From NCBI GenBank assembly GCA_922989275.2, contig OV277863.1, forward strand, positions 48,528,999 to 48,592,998: DNA of 64,000 bases, read 5' to 3'. Made by a program: the position numbers and the translations under genes. Source of the DNA: Gari tellinella (Eukaryota; Mollusca; Bivalvia; Cardiida; Psammobiidae). Numbering within the stretch: position 1 is the stretch's first letter; the number at the start of each line of letters is the position of its first letter. Under the pieces are notes generated by a model. The model made no database searches. It saw only the letters and a program-made list of their open reading frames with translations, and had not been told where the DNA came from. Of this stretch, positions 56,901 through 63,179 are shown piece by piece.

Positions 56901-58240
56901 CAGGTTATGGGGGAATATGTTAACACTTTCTCCAATATCTTATTTTCAGCGTTTAAAATCCTTTCCCTGATAGCTTGATTTATGATTTATTCATACTATT
57001 CTCATATAGCATTACCCCTTTCGCTCTCAATGACGCTTGAAAGTGTGTTTGCAAACAGTTACGATCCTGATCAGATGCTTCGTAACATGGGATCTGATCA
57101 GAATCCAAACTGTTTGACACTCGTTTTGAAATTTCTTCAGTCATACTGCCTTATTTTTTAACTTTAAAACGACATTACAGACAATAAAATTGAAGCAGAC
57201 GACAATGAAACGGTGAAGTGGTAAAAATTTCACGAAAACTTTGGCAGTGAAAGGGTTAAAGAAGAGAAGTAACTATTCTTTGCATAAACACATTTGAATC
57301 TCTGTGAATGGTTCAGATAAATGTACTGTATGTTTTTATTACAGGTGGATATTGATGTAGCTCACTGGGCCAGGAACGGTGCTGGCCTCTGGCATTCCCA
57401 CAAACATGGCTTTGGTCTGATGATTGCATGGAGATTAACCAATGCTGCCAGGGTAAATATCAAATATTCTTGTACGGTTGCTTTACATTATACCTTGTGC
57501 AAACCATTTTCAGGGCTGCCATAAGTTGACATGAAAAATCCTAAGATTTCCTTTTTTTTTAAGTGCAATTTTACAAATCGTACCTTTACCCAAACACCTA
57601 TTTCTCATTTTGTTGACGCGTCACTACTTAAAGCAGGCTGGAAGTAAAGCAGAATGCGCATAAGGCGCATTCTGCTTTACTTTCAGCCTGCTTTAAGCTA
57701 CCATGTACTTGAAAAAAATCCTAAGATTTAGGAAAATTCCAGAGAAATGGCAGCCCTGCATTTGCTCCACAGACATCAGTGCAGAACGGCTATATCCAGT
57801 TAAACCCATTACTCCATAGACTTGTTTTTTTAGGCATTTAATATATTCCTCCACTTAAGAAAATACATGTAGTTCCAATTTATACAGTCATAAACATGTA
57901 CCATAAGAAACATTTTCTATATCAAAGCAGACGGTAACTTAAAGCAAGCTAAAAGTAAAGCAGAATCAATGTATAAACAGTGCTGACCAAGATGAGCCAC
58001 TGTGTCGAAGATGACCACAACCAGACCATGACACTGTATCTTTGACACAGTGGCTCATCTTGGTGGGCACTGTCTGCAATGCAATGAGTCTTGTTATCTC
58101 ATGGTGCAGCTCATGTACCTTTGTCCTACTACAGGTGTGGAATATGGTTCCTTGGCTGACATCGTTCTCCTACAGTGAACCTAAAGCCAATCTACAGATA
58201 CCTAGAGACAAGTACAAGCCTCTGACAGTCTCCCATACAG
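44413..58240 (+). CDS. PCSK7: Proprotein convertase, PCSK7-like (11 exons, both ends missing)
   Basis: Eleven plus-strand exons give a continuous frame of about 534 codons: 44413-44944, 46238-46334, 47272-47373, 48888-48983, 49883-49973, 51524-51578, 53348-53486, 54924-55024, 55590-55766, 57345-57452 and 58135-58240. All junctions are GT-AG with matching phase. The product is a kexin/subtilisin-type serine protease with prodomain, RVKR autocleavage site, and catalytic Asp (VVDDG), His ([10 protein letters not shown]), oxyanion Asn ([11 protein letters not shown]) and Ser ([13 protein letters not shown]). Motifs such as [27 protein letters not shown] and [13 protein letters not shown] point to PCSK7 rather than furin or PC1/2. 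Family knowledge: these enzymes cleave pro-proteins after basic residues in the trans-Golgi and at the cell surface. Missing are the initiator Met (an upstream exon ending 2 nt into a codon is needed) and the P domain, transmembrane segment and tail, probably right of the window. Confidence 0.95.
44959..45105. mobile_element. HP-A hairpin relic after a PCSK7-like donor
   Basis: CAGTGCTCTAGGGAG at the left and TTATCTGGAGCCC at the right, with the centre partly deleted. It begins 15 bp after the exon. Confidence 0.7.
45130..45316. mobile_element. HP-D hairpin element
   Basis: CAGTGCAGACTCAGATCAGA then GGGTTCCTGCAGGCACCC and the complement TCTGATCCAGGTCTCCACTG. Confidence 0.75.
45317..45509. 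mobile_element. HP-A hairpin element
   Basis: CAGGGCTCCAGATAAG to TTATCTGAAGCTCTG, centred on CGTCTCTTCGAGACG. Confidence 0.9.
45765..46025. mobile_element. HP-D hairpin element
   Basis: TTAACCCTTTCAACCCTACA at the left and a TTAA after AAAAGGG at the right. The hairpin AGACCCTGATCAGAGGGCTC is perfect and centred on CCTATAGG near 45843. Confidence 0.82.
46238..46334 (+). CDS. PCSK7: PCSK7-like exon with catalytic Asp
   Basis: 97-nt exon, CTATTGCAG|ACCAAC to GATGATG|GTAAGC. It encodes [20 protein letters not shown] then [12 protein letters not shown](G). The first Asp of VVDDG is the catalytic aspartate of the subtilisin triad, and the NVTGVW and ITGQGV motifs are typical of convertases. Confidence 0.95.
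46542..46690. repeat. HP-G inverted repeat
   Basis: CCGAGGTTATAAAACGTTTT pairs with AAAGCTTTATAACCTCAG; the inner arms are CATTTGATTGGTCAGATTTG and CTAATCTGACCAATCAAATG. Confidence 0.88.
46878..47006. repeat. Hairpin element (ACATCAA / CCCCCTCAGGTCAG arms)
   Basis: TGTTGATGTAGGATAGGAAT then TTCTCCCCCTCAGGTCAG pairs with CTGACCTGAGGGGGAGACAT then TCTATCCTACATCAACA. Arms are about 45 bp around a ~40-bp loop. Only one copy was seen here. Confidence 0.88.
47272..47373 (+). CDS. PCSK7: PCSK7-like exon, catalytic domain
   Basis: 102-nt exon, GTATTACAG|GGCTTGAG to TCAAAGG|GTAAAT. It encodes (G)[20 protein letters not shown] then [13 protein letters not shown], the calcium-binding-rich stretch between the catalytic Asp and His in convertases. 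Confidence 0.95.
47409..47666. mobile_element. HP-B hairpin element
   Basis: TTAACCCTTTTCTCCATAGT at the left and TTAA at the right. It begins 36 bp after a PCSK7-like donor. Confidence 0.85.
47670..47861. mobile_element. HP-E hairpin element, left end partial
   Basis: The hairpin CAAACAGGTTGGAGCCTCAT ... TGATCAGGCTCCAAACTGTT is followed by the HP-E right end TTTTCTCCACTG. Confidence 0.78.
47907..48150. mobile_element. HP-B hairpin element, degenerate ends
   Basis: CTATAGCCTGTTTCTAGTAT then the core GCAGAATGCTCCTTCAGGCA. The right arm is slightly rearranged. Confidence 0.75.
48320..48430. repeat. HP-D hairpin core
   Basis: AGCAGTGTAAACCCTAATCA and its partner around GGGGACTCTTGTAGGAGCCC. 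Confidence 0.7.
48604..48752. mobile_element. HP-B hairpin, right part shortened
   Basis: TTAACCCAATATCCCATAAC at the left, with the long perfect core GAATGTGCCTTAAGGCACATT then C. Confidence 0.8.
48888..48983 (+). CDS. PCSK7: PCSK7-like exon with catalytic His
   Basis: 96-nt exon, TTTTCAG|AGTCAAAC to GTCTCGG|GTAAAA. It encodes (E)[19 protein letters not shown] then [12 protein letters not shown]. The His of HHGTRCAGE is the catalytic histidine. Confidence 0.96.
49156..49392. mobile_element. HP-E hairpin element, complete, TA-flanked
   Basis: CAGTGGAGAAAACTTTATTC then TTTCCC at the left and the complement AGAATAACGTTTTCTCCACT then G at the right, with TA on each side. The core is GAACAGACGCCGGGTTACCC then GGCGTCTGATC. 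Confidence 0.93.
49500..49864. mobile_element. HP-B hairpin with a ~140-bp insertion
   Basis: TTAACCCATTACCCCATAAA at the left and ATATGGGGTGATGGGTTAA at the right. AAGTAAGTAAGTAAATATTT through ATTTATAGTAC (about 49579-49722) interrupts the left flank. The right end is 18 bp before exon 49883. Confidence 0.82.
49883..49973 (+). CDS. PCSK7: PCSK7-like exon, catalytic domain
   Basis: 91-nt exon, TATTGCAG|GTTTGCG to AGCTGCAG|GTATGT. It encodes (G)[19 protein letters not shown] then [10 protein letters not shown], matching the convertase GIRMLDG...YSxSWGP region. An HP-B element ends 17 bp before the exon. Confidence 0.95.
50013..50179. mobile_element. HP-A hairpin, partly decayed
   Basis: AGGGCTCCTGGTAATAGAGA at the left and TTACCTGGAGACCTG at the right, with central palindrome remnants. 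Confidence 0.78.
50573..50816. mobile_element. HP-E hairpin element, complete, TA-flanked
   Basis: CAGTGGAGAAAATTATTCTT to AACTTTTTCTCCACTG with TA on each side. The core AGACGCCGGGTTACCCGGCG then TCT is perfect. Confidence 0.93.
51040..51150. repeat. HP-D hairpin core
   Basis: AACAGTGTAGATCCAGCTCA then GATAGCTCC and a diverged complement. Confidence 0.65.
51325..51400. repeat. Short hairpin
   Basis: CAAACAATTTGGATCCAGAT then GAGAC pairs with GTCTCATCAGGATCCAAACT then GTTTG; a related hairpin lies at 56525-56600. Confidence 0.8.
51524..51578 (+). CDS. PCSK7: PCSK7-like exon ([14 protein letters not shown])
   Basis: 55-nt exon, TGTTACAG|CTGGGGA to GCCTTA|GTAAGT. It encodes (S)[18 protein letters not shown], a signature of the proprotein convertase catalytic domain, ending in phase 0. 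Confidence 0.96.
51590..51838. repeat. Inverted repeat around a CAAACAGC hairpin
   Basis: GGGGCCCGTTTTACTAAACA pairs with TTATTAAAACAGGCCCC; inside is CAAACAGCAAAAAGCCTGAT then CAGAGGACGCG and its complement. It begins about 12 bp after the donor of exon 51524-51578. Confidence 0.85.
51832..51994. mobile_element. HP-A hairpin element, one arm mostly deleted
   Basis: CAGGGCTCCAGATAAG at the left. The central CGTCTCGAAGAGA joins directly to TTTGGTGCAGAC, skipping much of the right arm. Confidence 0.8.
52090..52175. repeat. HP-D hairpin core
   Basis: AACAGTGTAGATCCAGATCA then GAGGGCTTCC and the complement GAAGCCCTCTGATCAGGGAC. Confidence 0.78.
52506..52655. repeat. Hairpin element
   Basis: AGAATATTTGGTTCCTGGCT pairs with AGCTAGTCACCAAATATTCT; the inner arms are AAAATGTTATCTGGC and GCCAGATAACATTTC; the centre is CAGGTGAGCTGAAGGCTCAC then CTG. 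Confidence 0.85.
52833..52935 (-). mobile_element. SINE 3' fragment, reverse orientation
   Basis: The reverse complement matches the 3' half of the same SINE (TGCATAAAGGGCTTCTGGGG ... GCTGGACGTCGTGATATGAC). No tRNA head is present. It lies in a PCSK7-like intron. Confidence 0.8.
53008..53245. mobile_element. HP-E hairpin element
   Basis: CAATGGAGAAGACGTTATTC to AATAATTTCTCTCCACTG; core GATGCCGGGTTACCAGGCAT. Confidence 0.85.
53348..53486 (+). CDS. PCSK7: PCSK7-like exon with oxyanion Asn
   Basis: 139-nt exon, TTTTGCAG|GCGGCAA to ACCATAG|GTAATG. It encodes [20 protein letters not shown] then [20 protein letters not shown] and IYTVTI. The Asn of SGNGG stabilises the oxyanion. An HP-C element starts 22 bp after the donor. 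Confidence 0.96.
53508..53693. mobile_element. HP-C hairpin element after a PCSK7-like donor
   Basis: CAGTAAACTTCTCTGTTACG at the left and AGAAGGGTTGTACTG at the right, with a shortened core. It starts 22 bp after exon 53348-53486. Confidence 0.85.
53742..53977. mobile_element. HP-B hairpin element
   Basis: TTAACCCTTTACCTGATAGC at the left and GTGGGGGAAAGGGTTAA at the right. The core is GCAGAATGCGCCTAAAGGCG then CATTCTGC. Confidence 0.85.
53998..54150. mobile_element. HP-E left half
   Basis: CAGTTGAGAAGACATTATTC then TTTCCC and the first hairpin arm; the second half is missing. Confidence 0.7.
54362..54563. mobile_element. HP-C hairpin element
   Basis: CAGTAAAACCTCTCTATTAT at the left; the core GCAGAAAGCTCCTATAGGAG then CTTTCTGC is perfect. 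The right end runs into HP-H at 54563. Confidence 0.85.
54563..54900. repeat. HP-H inverted repeat
   Basis: TTTTCTCACATAACTACCCC at the left and GGTTATGTGAGAAAAAG inside, followed by the AGACAATTTGTTCTCAAAC palindrome. It ends about 24 bp before exon 54924. Confidence 0.8.
54924..55024 (+). CDS. PCSK7: PCSK7-like exon ([15 protein letters not shown])
   Basis: 101-nt exon, GTAATCAG|GAGCTG to GATATT|GTGAGT. It encodes (G)[19 protein letters not shown] then [14 protein letters not shown], the conserved YSExCAxxLAVTxSSG block of convertases. Confidence 0.96.
55361..55565. mobile_element. HP-C hairpin element, TA-flanked, before a PCSK7-like acceptor
   Basis: CAGTAGAAACTCTTTATTAT at the left and GAGAGGTTCTACTG at the right, TA on each side. 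The core CAGAAAGCTCCTGCAGGAGC then TTTCTG is perfect. It ends 24 bp before exon 55590. Confidence 0.92.
55590..55766 (+). CDS. PCSK7: PCSK7-like exon with catalytic Ser
   Basis: 177-nt exon of 59 codons, CCTTACAG|GTGACC to AAAAAG|GTAACA. It encodes [20 protein letters not shown] then [20 protein letters not shown] and [19 protein letters not shown]. The Ser of GTSAAAP is the nucleophile; LTWRDVQ is typical of convertases. A complete HP-C element (55361-55565) ends 24 bp before the exon. Confidence 0.97.
55806..56356. mobile_element. HP-K element with HP-B core, interrupted by a SINE
   Basis: CAGGGCTGCCATTTCTCCGG at the left and TTATGGCAGCCCTG at the right, with TTTATA on both sides. It contains an HP-B-type core (55875-55935) and the SINE 55969-56250. 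It begins 40 bp after exon 55590-55766. Confidence 0.9.
55969..56250 (+). mobile_element. tRNA-derived SINE (copy 1) with 14-bp target duplication
   Basis: The head has a box A (GGCCTAGTGGTATAG) and box B (GAGTTCGAATCCC); the body contains TTTTTCATGTGAGGAAGCC and GCTGGACGTCGCGATATGAC; the tail is a run of CAAAT repeats. AAAATAAGAAACAG flanks both ends (55955-55968 and 56251-56264). It lies inside the HP-K element at 55806-56356. Confidence 0.92.
56672..56923. mobile_element. HP-B hairpin element, complete
   Basis: TTAACCCATTCCCCAATAAA at the left and TTATGGGGGAATATGTTAA at the right; core GAATGCGCCTTATGGCGCAT then TC. Confidence 0.88.
57040..57125. repeat. Short hairpin
   Basis: GCAAACAGTTACGATCCTGA then TCAGATGC and the near-complement GGATCTGATCAGAATCCAAA then CTGTTTG. 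Confidence 0.72.
57345..57452 (+). CDS. PCSK7: PCSK7-like exon, end of catalytic domain
   Basis: 108-nt exon, TATTACAG|GTGGAT to GCCAGG|GTAAAT. It encodes [20 protein letters not shown] then [16 protein letters not shown], matching the conserved N.AG..HSH.YGFG..NA..LV.AA block that ends the catalytic domain. Confidence 0.95.
57511..57758. mobile_element. HP-K element with HP-B core
   Basis: CAGGGCTGCCATAAGTTGAC at the left and AAATGGCAGCCCTG at the right, flanked by CATTTT and CATTTG. The centre GCAGAATGCGCATAAGGCGC then ATTCTGC is the HP-B hairpin. Confidence 0.88.
57802..58075. repeat. HP-B left part joined to another hairpin
   Basis: An HP-B left flank and half core end near 57965, where a separate palindrome begins: ACCAAGATGAGCCACTGTGT then C pairs with GACACAGTGGCTCATCTTGG. 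It ends about 65 bp before exon 58135. Confidence 0.75.
58135..58240 (+). CDS. PCSK7: PCSK7-like exon, start of P-domain linker
   Basis: 106-nt exon, CTACAG|GTGTGG to CATACAG|GTACGT. It encodes [20 protein letters not shown] then [15 protein letters not shown] plus 1 nt. It corresponds to the W..VP segment leading into the P domain. A degenerate HP-A copy begins about 8 bp past the donor. No exon with P-domain motifs was found from here to 64000. Confidence 0.93.
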
Positions 58241-58248
58241 GTACGTTA

Positions 58249-58375
58249 GCTCCAGATCAGGGGAGTATCTCATATACAAATATTCTTATGCCTAAAACAA
58301 AACCTATGTGGTGACTATTCTTAGAATCCTGTCTTTAAGATTATTTTATGAGTAGACAAAAAGGATTTGGTTGAG
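58249..58375. mobile_element. HP-A relic after a PCSK7-like donor
   Basis: GCTCCAGATCAGGGGAGTAT at the left and a decayed centre. It starts 9 bp after exon 58135-58240. Confidence 0.65.
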
Positions 58376-58403
58376 TCTTAACCTTTTGCCACATAGCCTG
58401 TTT

Positions 58404-58930
58404 TTATGCCCCGGCATCAACAGATGCGGGGGCATAAAGTAATCGACCTGTCCATCTGTCCGTGCGTCACTAACAAGGTTAAGTAGATTTTACTGTTTCG
58501 TCTAGCATCAACACCGCTTACCCAAATGCTTGGATACCGGGTACCTATTCAGTTGTTGCCTTGGACCATTCCCTATCCACCAATATCACAAAACTTTGAT
58601 TTTGACCTTGACCTAATTTGGACTTAGAATATTTTAAATAGGCTATTTCTTGGTTAACTAAATTATACCGTTTCCTCTAGCATCAACACAACATTCTACA
58701 ATGCTTTGATACTGATACAGTTGTTGCATTGGACCATTCCCTATCCACCAATATCACCAAACTTTGATTTTGACCTTGACCTTGACCTAAATTGAACTTA
58801 GAATATTTTAAATGGGCTCTTTCTCGGTTAACTAGATTTTACCGTTTCATCAGGCATCAACACTGTTTACTACAATGCTTAGATACTTAAACAGTTATTG
58901 GACCATTACCAACCCACCATTCTTGCATAA
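58404..58930. repeat. Repeat with GATGCGGGGGCATAA hairpin and ~180-bp tandem blocks
   Basis: ATGCCCCGGCATCAACAGAT then GCGGGGGCATAA forms a short terminal hairpin. Three tandem blocks of about 180 bp follow (starts near 58490, 58668 and 58850) with TAGCATCAACAC and GATTTTGACCTTGACCTAA. A matching piece with GGGGGCATAAGCG lies at 63060-63160. Confidence 0.75.
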
Positions 58931-59269
58931 AAAGCAGTTCCCAGGGGGTGCATTAACGAGTACTTTAACGTGTATTAACAAGGCGATTCACGTGCACACG
59001 TGCCGTTAATGCCCGCTATAGTTATGATTGTTCCGGGGCCCAGTATAAACAATAACAATGACGGTTTGAACAGCGTTCTGGCCAAACTGCAGCCTACACT
59101 GTCAGTGCAAAGATGCTTATTGAAATTACAAAATAATCACCGTGCGCCAAATACACATAACGGTCATTAAGGCGAAATGCAAAAGGTTTTCACTATAATA
59201 ACCCTAAGTGTTTGGACAGACAATAGCTAACAAATGGTGTAGACTCCTGGGGGAGCATTCTGGTCGGGA

Positions 59270-59433
59270 TCTAAACAGTTTCCCATTCAGTTTGCACCTT
59301 TTGAACTCATTACTATTTAGTTATCCGGCGGCTGATCTGTTTCCAAACTGTTTACGATGGAAAACTATATTCAAATATAGTTTTAGCATTAAACGAGTTT
59401 ATTGGGGAATAATAGCGTCTTCTCCATAGTATA
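59270..59433. mobile_element. HP-E right half, degenerate
   Basis: AAACAGTTTCCCATTCAGTT then a partial core, ending TAGCGTCTTCTCCATAGTA. Confidence 0.6.
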
Positions 59434-59491
59434 CAGTCCAACCAAACTTGTACAACTAAATAATTCTGTTGACAGGTGACATTATTAGGTA

Positions 59492-59742
59492 CAGTGGAGA
59501 CAACGTTAATTATTATTTCCCAATAAACGCGTTTACGCTAAAACTATTATTTCCTTTGCAAACAGTTTGGAGCCATATCAGACGCCGGTTAAGCCGGTGT
59601 CTGATCAGGCTCGAAACTGTTTGCCACTCTAAAAAAATAAAAGGTCAGAAATGCCGAAAAATTGTCCTTTTCTACAGTTTAGTGTTTTGCGTTTGCGTTT
59701 TGTTTGCGTTTAAAGGGGAAAGAATAACGTGTTCACCACTTT
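59492..59742. mobile_element. HP-E hairpin element
   Basis: CAGTGGAGACAACGTTAATT to AATAACGTGTTCACCACTT; core AGACGCCGGTTAAGCCGGTG then TCT. Confidence 0.85.
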
Positions 59743-59759
59743 AGGATGGATACAAAGCA

Positions 59760-60850
59760 GAACACATCATATAAGTAAACTTTTAGGCAAAGTAACTTTT
59801 GATTTATTATTAAAACTTGCAGTTAACTAATTAATAAAAGCGATAACAAACAGCTTGAATCCCATTTCTCGTATACGAGTTATTTATACATTGTACCGTA
59901 ATTGTGCACATACATGTACATATTTTTAAAATGCCGAACTTTCGACGACAGCAACTTGCTATTATAGATGACATGAAATTGACACAACATCGGCGCTATT
60001 ATGACAACCTTTGTGTCACAGTTTGCGGCCGTAAACCCAAATCAATCAATTTTGAAATTGACAAAATCGGCCATCTGACACTCCAATTGGTCTACAACCA
60101 GATAGTTCATTTCAGTAAAATGTCCATGACAGCGACTATTTGCATACGTTGGCCACAGTTAGGCGAAATCTCTCATTCAATAATCACTGGAGATTTAAAT
60201 GTACATTTAAAATCAAAATAAAAGTTTGTCCATCTTGTTTAATTGCGTTCTGTTTAAAGTATACTTGACACCGATGCATTGAAAATTATTCTTCGTGTGG
60301 CGACCTTGATCAGAGGGCTCCTTTAGGGGATGTTCTGTTCAAAGTTTACACTGAGGCAGAAGACAAGTGCATTCCTTGTAAGTACACTGTTTGAAGTGAA
60401 GCATGATACTTGCAAGATATACAATTGGTGTGCAATTAGAATAAAGGAAGCTGTGATATGGAAGAAAATGACTGATATTAATAAAAAAAAAAATGGAAAT
60501 GGATCTCAAATATAAAGACAAAAGTTCTTGTTATTATTTATATCTATGCAAAATTGTGCTTATTGAAATATATTTTATTTGAAATCCTGGTTTTGTACAC
60601 ATATTTCAAGTACTTAAAAAATTACATAGCTCAAGATAATAAATGAACTTGGTAAATATACTGAAGCACAATGTAATAGATATGTTCTAAGAAGTTTGAG
60701 TAGTCAAAGTAATGCATTTAGGAAATAATTATTTTTTAGAAATGGAATTAAAAATGAAAAAATAGACATTTAGAATATTTGAAAATAGAATAAAATCATG
60801 CCTTTTACCTGTAGCTCTGTTTTAATTTGATCTTTCAGACTATGTCTGTT
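59760..60850. other. Stretch without an assigned gene
   Basis: It contains a 105-codon plus-strand frame (59904-60221) starting MHIHVHIFKMPNFRRQQLAI. It shows no recognised family, no hydrophobic segment and no splice support, so it is probably fortuitous. HP-D traces occur near 60300-60390. The rest is AT-rich. Confidence 0.4.
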
Positions 60851-60851
60851 G

Positions 60852-61055
60852 AACCCTTTACCCTTAATCCAGGTTGTTTATTATAGCATGTTGAAAGTAA
60901 AGTAGAAAGTACCTAATGGTATATTCTGCTTTACTTTCAAAATGCTTTCGGCTCCTTATAGCGCATACATTCATGATTCCATAGTGTTGAACTATTTTGC
61001 TCAGTGGAGAAATAGATAAGAGGGGGAAACTGCATATTGATTGAGTGATAGGTTA
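60852..61055. mobile_element. HP-B hairpin, degenerate
   Basis: AACCCTTTACCCTTAATCCA at the left. The core GCATGTTGAAAGTAAAGTAG pairs with CTGCTTTACTTTCAAAATGC. Confidence 0.65.
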
Positions 61056-61178
61056 ATGTGCAATCAAATTATGTACATGTACATGTAATAGATGTCTTGG
61101 GTTAGCTGCTCCTCATTAAACTAAGACTTTTCCTGTTATTTTGAGACCAGCCGGGTGATGACTTTGTGTAAACATAAA

Positions 61179-61372
61179 TTAATCATGAGTTAAACTTTGT
61201 TTTGTTAAATCTGGTTCATTCTCGTTATTGTCACTGTTCTCTGTTGAGTAAGCACCAAACACATTCTGTTCACAGTCAATGAGAAAGGATGACTCCAGGG
61301 TTAATATTGCAGACTTCTCAAGATTTAGACCAACATCCAAGGCTGATGGCCAGTGACATCTGGTGATAGAAT
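61179..61372 (-). CDS. Terminal coding exon of an unidentified minus-strand gene
   Basis: On the minus strand GTTTCAG|ATTCTATCACC starts a 194-nt open stretch ending in TAA. The acceptor is preceded by a good T-rich tract. After 2 nt completing a codon it encodes SITRCHWPSALDVGLNLEKS, AILTLESSFLIDCEQNVFGA and YSTENSDNNENEPDLTKQSL then THD. The C-terminal tail is acidic and polar. Upstream exons would lie right of 61372, probably outside the window. I do not recognise the family. It lies antisense within the presumed last large intron of the PCSK7-like gene. A TTTATT at about 60574 on the plus strand would be AATAAA in its sense, a possible polyadenylation signal. Confidence 0.5.
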
Positions 61373-61379
61373 CTGAAAC

Positions 61380-61960
61380 AACAAACATGCATGAAAATAA
61401 ATAATAACAGTTTAAACATATAGACAGCTTTATCATCTTATTTAGAATTATTTTTGATTCTTTAATGAAGGCAAGGATTGAATGAGACAATTCAAATTCA
61501 AATCTTTATTTAAAACCTACAAGTAAATCTAACAGACACACACATTTAGAATCTATAACGGCAATGTTGATAAAATAGCATGTCAACCCAAATTCCGTTC
61601 CAGCTATTTCAGTAACTGACTCTTAGTATGCTTCTGATATTTAAATGGCTTACAAAATTATCAAAACATATTTTCAAAATTATTATAAATTCCTAGACAA
61701 CTGTAGTATAAAAATGGTTACCAAGCACAATGACAGTTAGACGTATAGAAAGTTAAAACTTGAGTCTTATATGGTTCTTAGACATTGATAAGTCAAATTT
61801 CAGTTTTTGCTCATCAAAAACTCAAATCTGACCAACCAAACGCTTTAGGACGATTTCAGACTCAACTCAAAAGCTTTATAACTTTGGAGCCAGGGTCTCT
61901 GACGTAACATTCTAGCACTCTAACGACTGAGCTGTAGGGACTTGTTGAGTTTCTACATAG
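61380..61960. other. Stretch without a recognised gene
   Basis: AT-rich sequence with an HP-G fragment at about 61815-61895 (AAAAGCTTTATAACTTTGGA). No exon was identified. Confidence 0.5.
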
Positions 61961-61964
61961 ATAA

Positions 61965-62214
61965 CAGTGGAAAAAAACGTTATTCTCTTAAACTATTGTT
62001 TCCATTGCAAACAGTTTGGAGCCAGTTCAGACGTCGGTTTGGAGCCAAATCATACGCCGAGTAACCCGGTGTCTGATCAGGCTCTCAAATTTTTGGTACT
62101 CAGATTAAAATAAACAGTCAGAAGTATAAAAAAAGGTCATTTTCTCCATGTTAGTGCACTGCGTTTGCATTTATTTGCGTTTAAAACGGGAAAGAATAAC
62201 GTTATCTCCTCTGT
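61965..62214. mobile_element. HP-E hairpin element, partly rearranged
   Basis: CAGTGGAAAAAAACGTTATT at the left and AATAACGTTATCTCCTCTG at the right. The GTTTGGAGCCA arm is duplicated. Confidence 0.8.
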
Positions 62215-62221
62215 GCCTGTG

Positions 62222-62310
62222 TTCGACAGGTACAGTCCCAATGGTGCACCTAGAAAGTGCCCCTTCTCATAATCATAAGAATTGATGGCGTATAAGTAAT
62301 AAATAGAAAT
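62222..62310 (+). mobile_element. 3' fragment of the second SINE family
   Basis: CAGTCCCAATGGTGCACCTA followed by GAAAGTGCCCC matches the 3' body at about 39500-39560. The tail is a short ATAGAAATAG repeat. Confidence 0.6.
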
Positions 62311-62319
62311 AGAAATAGA

Positions 62320-62915
62320 CTACACTCGATCCCGCTAGACTACAGTATGGAGTTATAATGAGTTAAATAACTGCAATCGACTGCTGGTAATCCATTCATG
62401 TGTCTGATATTTATTAAGAAATATAGCATTATAAATAAAGTCCTGCCCTTAACATGCTAAACTGTAAATCGGTGTACCTGTATTTCCATAGAATTGGTCT
62501 AGAGAAAGTCTCTGACGTTCTGTGTTGCGTCGCACCTGACCGTTCTGTACGTCTCACGTTGTACCAGACCAACTCATTCAACGTTATTCCAACATCCAAC
62601 CACATTTCTCCTCATATCCAGATATATTTTCATTTTCAAATCCTTGAATTAACCGACGAAGAACAGCATGATGTCTGTTGAGTGCCAAGCGTAAATTATT
62701 ATTACACATGCGAATCGAGTCGCTTTTAAAAATGGCCGACATTGATAAATCAGGTGCATGTGGCCCTGTATCTAAGCCGTTGATATATAAAATACATGAA
62801 CATTTTGTAAACAAACTTGACCTCTCTAGGTGCGCGTATTCTGTCAATGTATTAGAGAACGCAGTTAGGTGAAATCCAACAAGAAGGGGAAATAGACATA
62901 ATTTTATGCAAGAAT
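62320..62915. other. Unassigned stretch
   Basis: It contains an 87-codon minus-strand frame (62584-62847) and a shorter plus-strand frame. Neither has a recognised family. An ATTCTTGCATAAAA at 58923 and its complement ending at 62916 could mark the ends of a larger insertion, but 14 bp is weak evidence. Confidence 0.35.
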
Positions 62916-62925
62916 AGTGTCAATA

Positions 62926-63056
62926 CACCTGTTTTTCGTGCATTAACATCTGCAGAAGCCCTTGTGCTGTCTTGGAGCCCTCGGCTAAAGCCTCGGGCTT
63001 CAAATACAGCCCGCGGGCTTCTTCAGATGTTAATGCACGAAAAAAGGTGTATTAAC
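62926..63056. repeat. Hairpin element
   Basis: AATACACCTGTTTTTCGTGC then ATTAACATCTGCAGAAGCCC pairs with GGGCTTCTTCAGATGTTAAT then GCACGAAAAAAGGTGTATT; an inner GC-rich palindrome holds CCCTCGGCTAAAGCCTCGGG. Confidence 0.88.
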
Positions 63057-63179
63057 CCTATAATGATACCCAAGCTCAGTTTGACCCTGACCTTGACCTA
63101 ATTTGGACTTTGAAAATATTCAGAATATATTGCCAAGGATGCCACCGGGGGCATAAGCGTTTATTGAACGTGCAGTCTT

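Noticed and set aside
58923..62916. A 4-kb transposon bounded by ATTCTTGCATAAAA inverted repeats
   Set aside because: Only 14 bp match, there is no clear target duplication and there is no transposase. It was kept as a remark, not a call.
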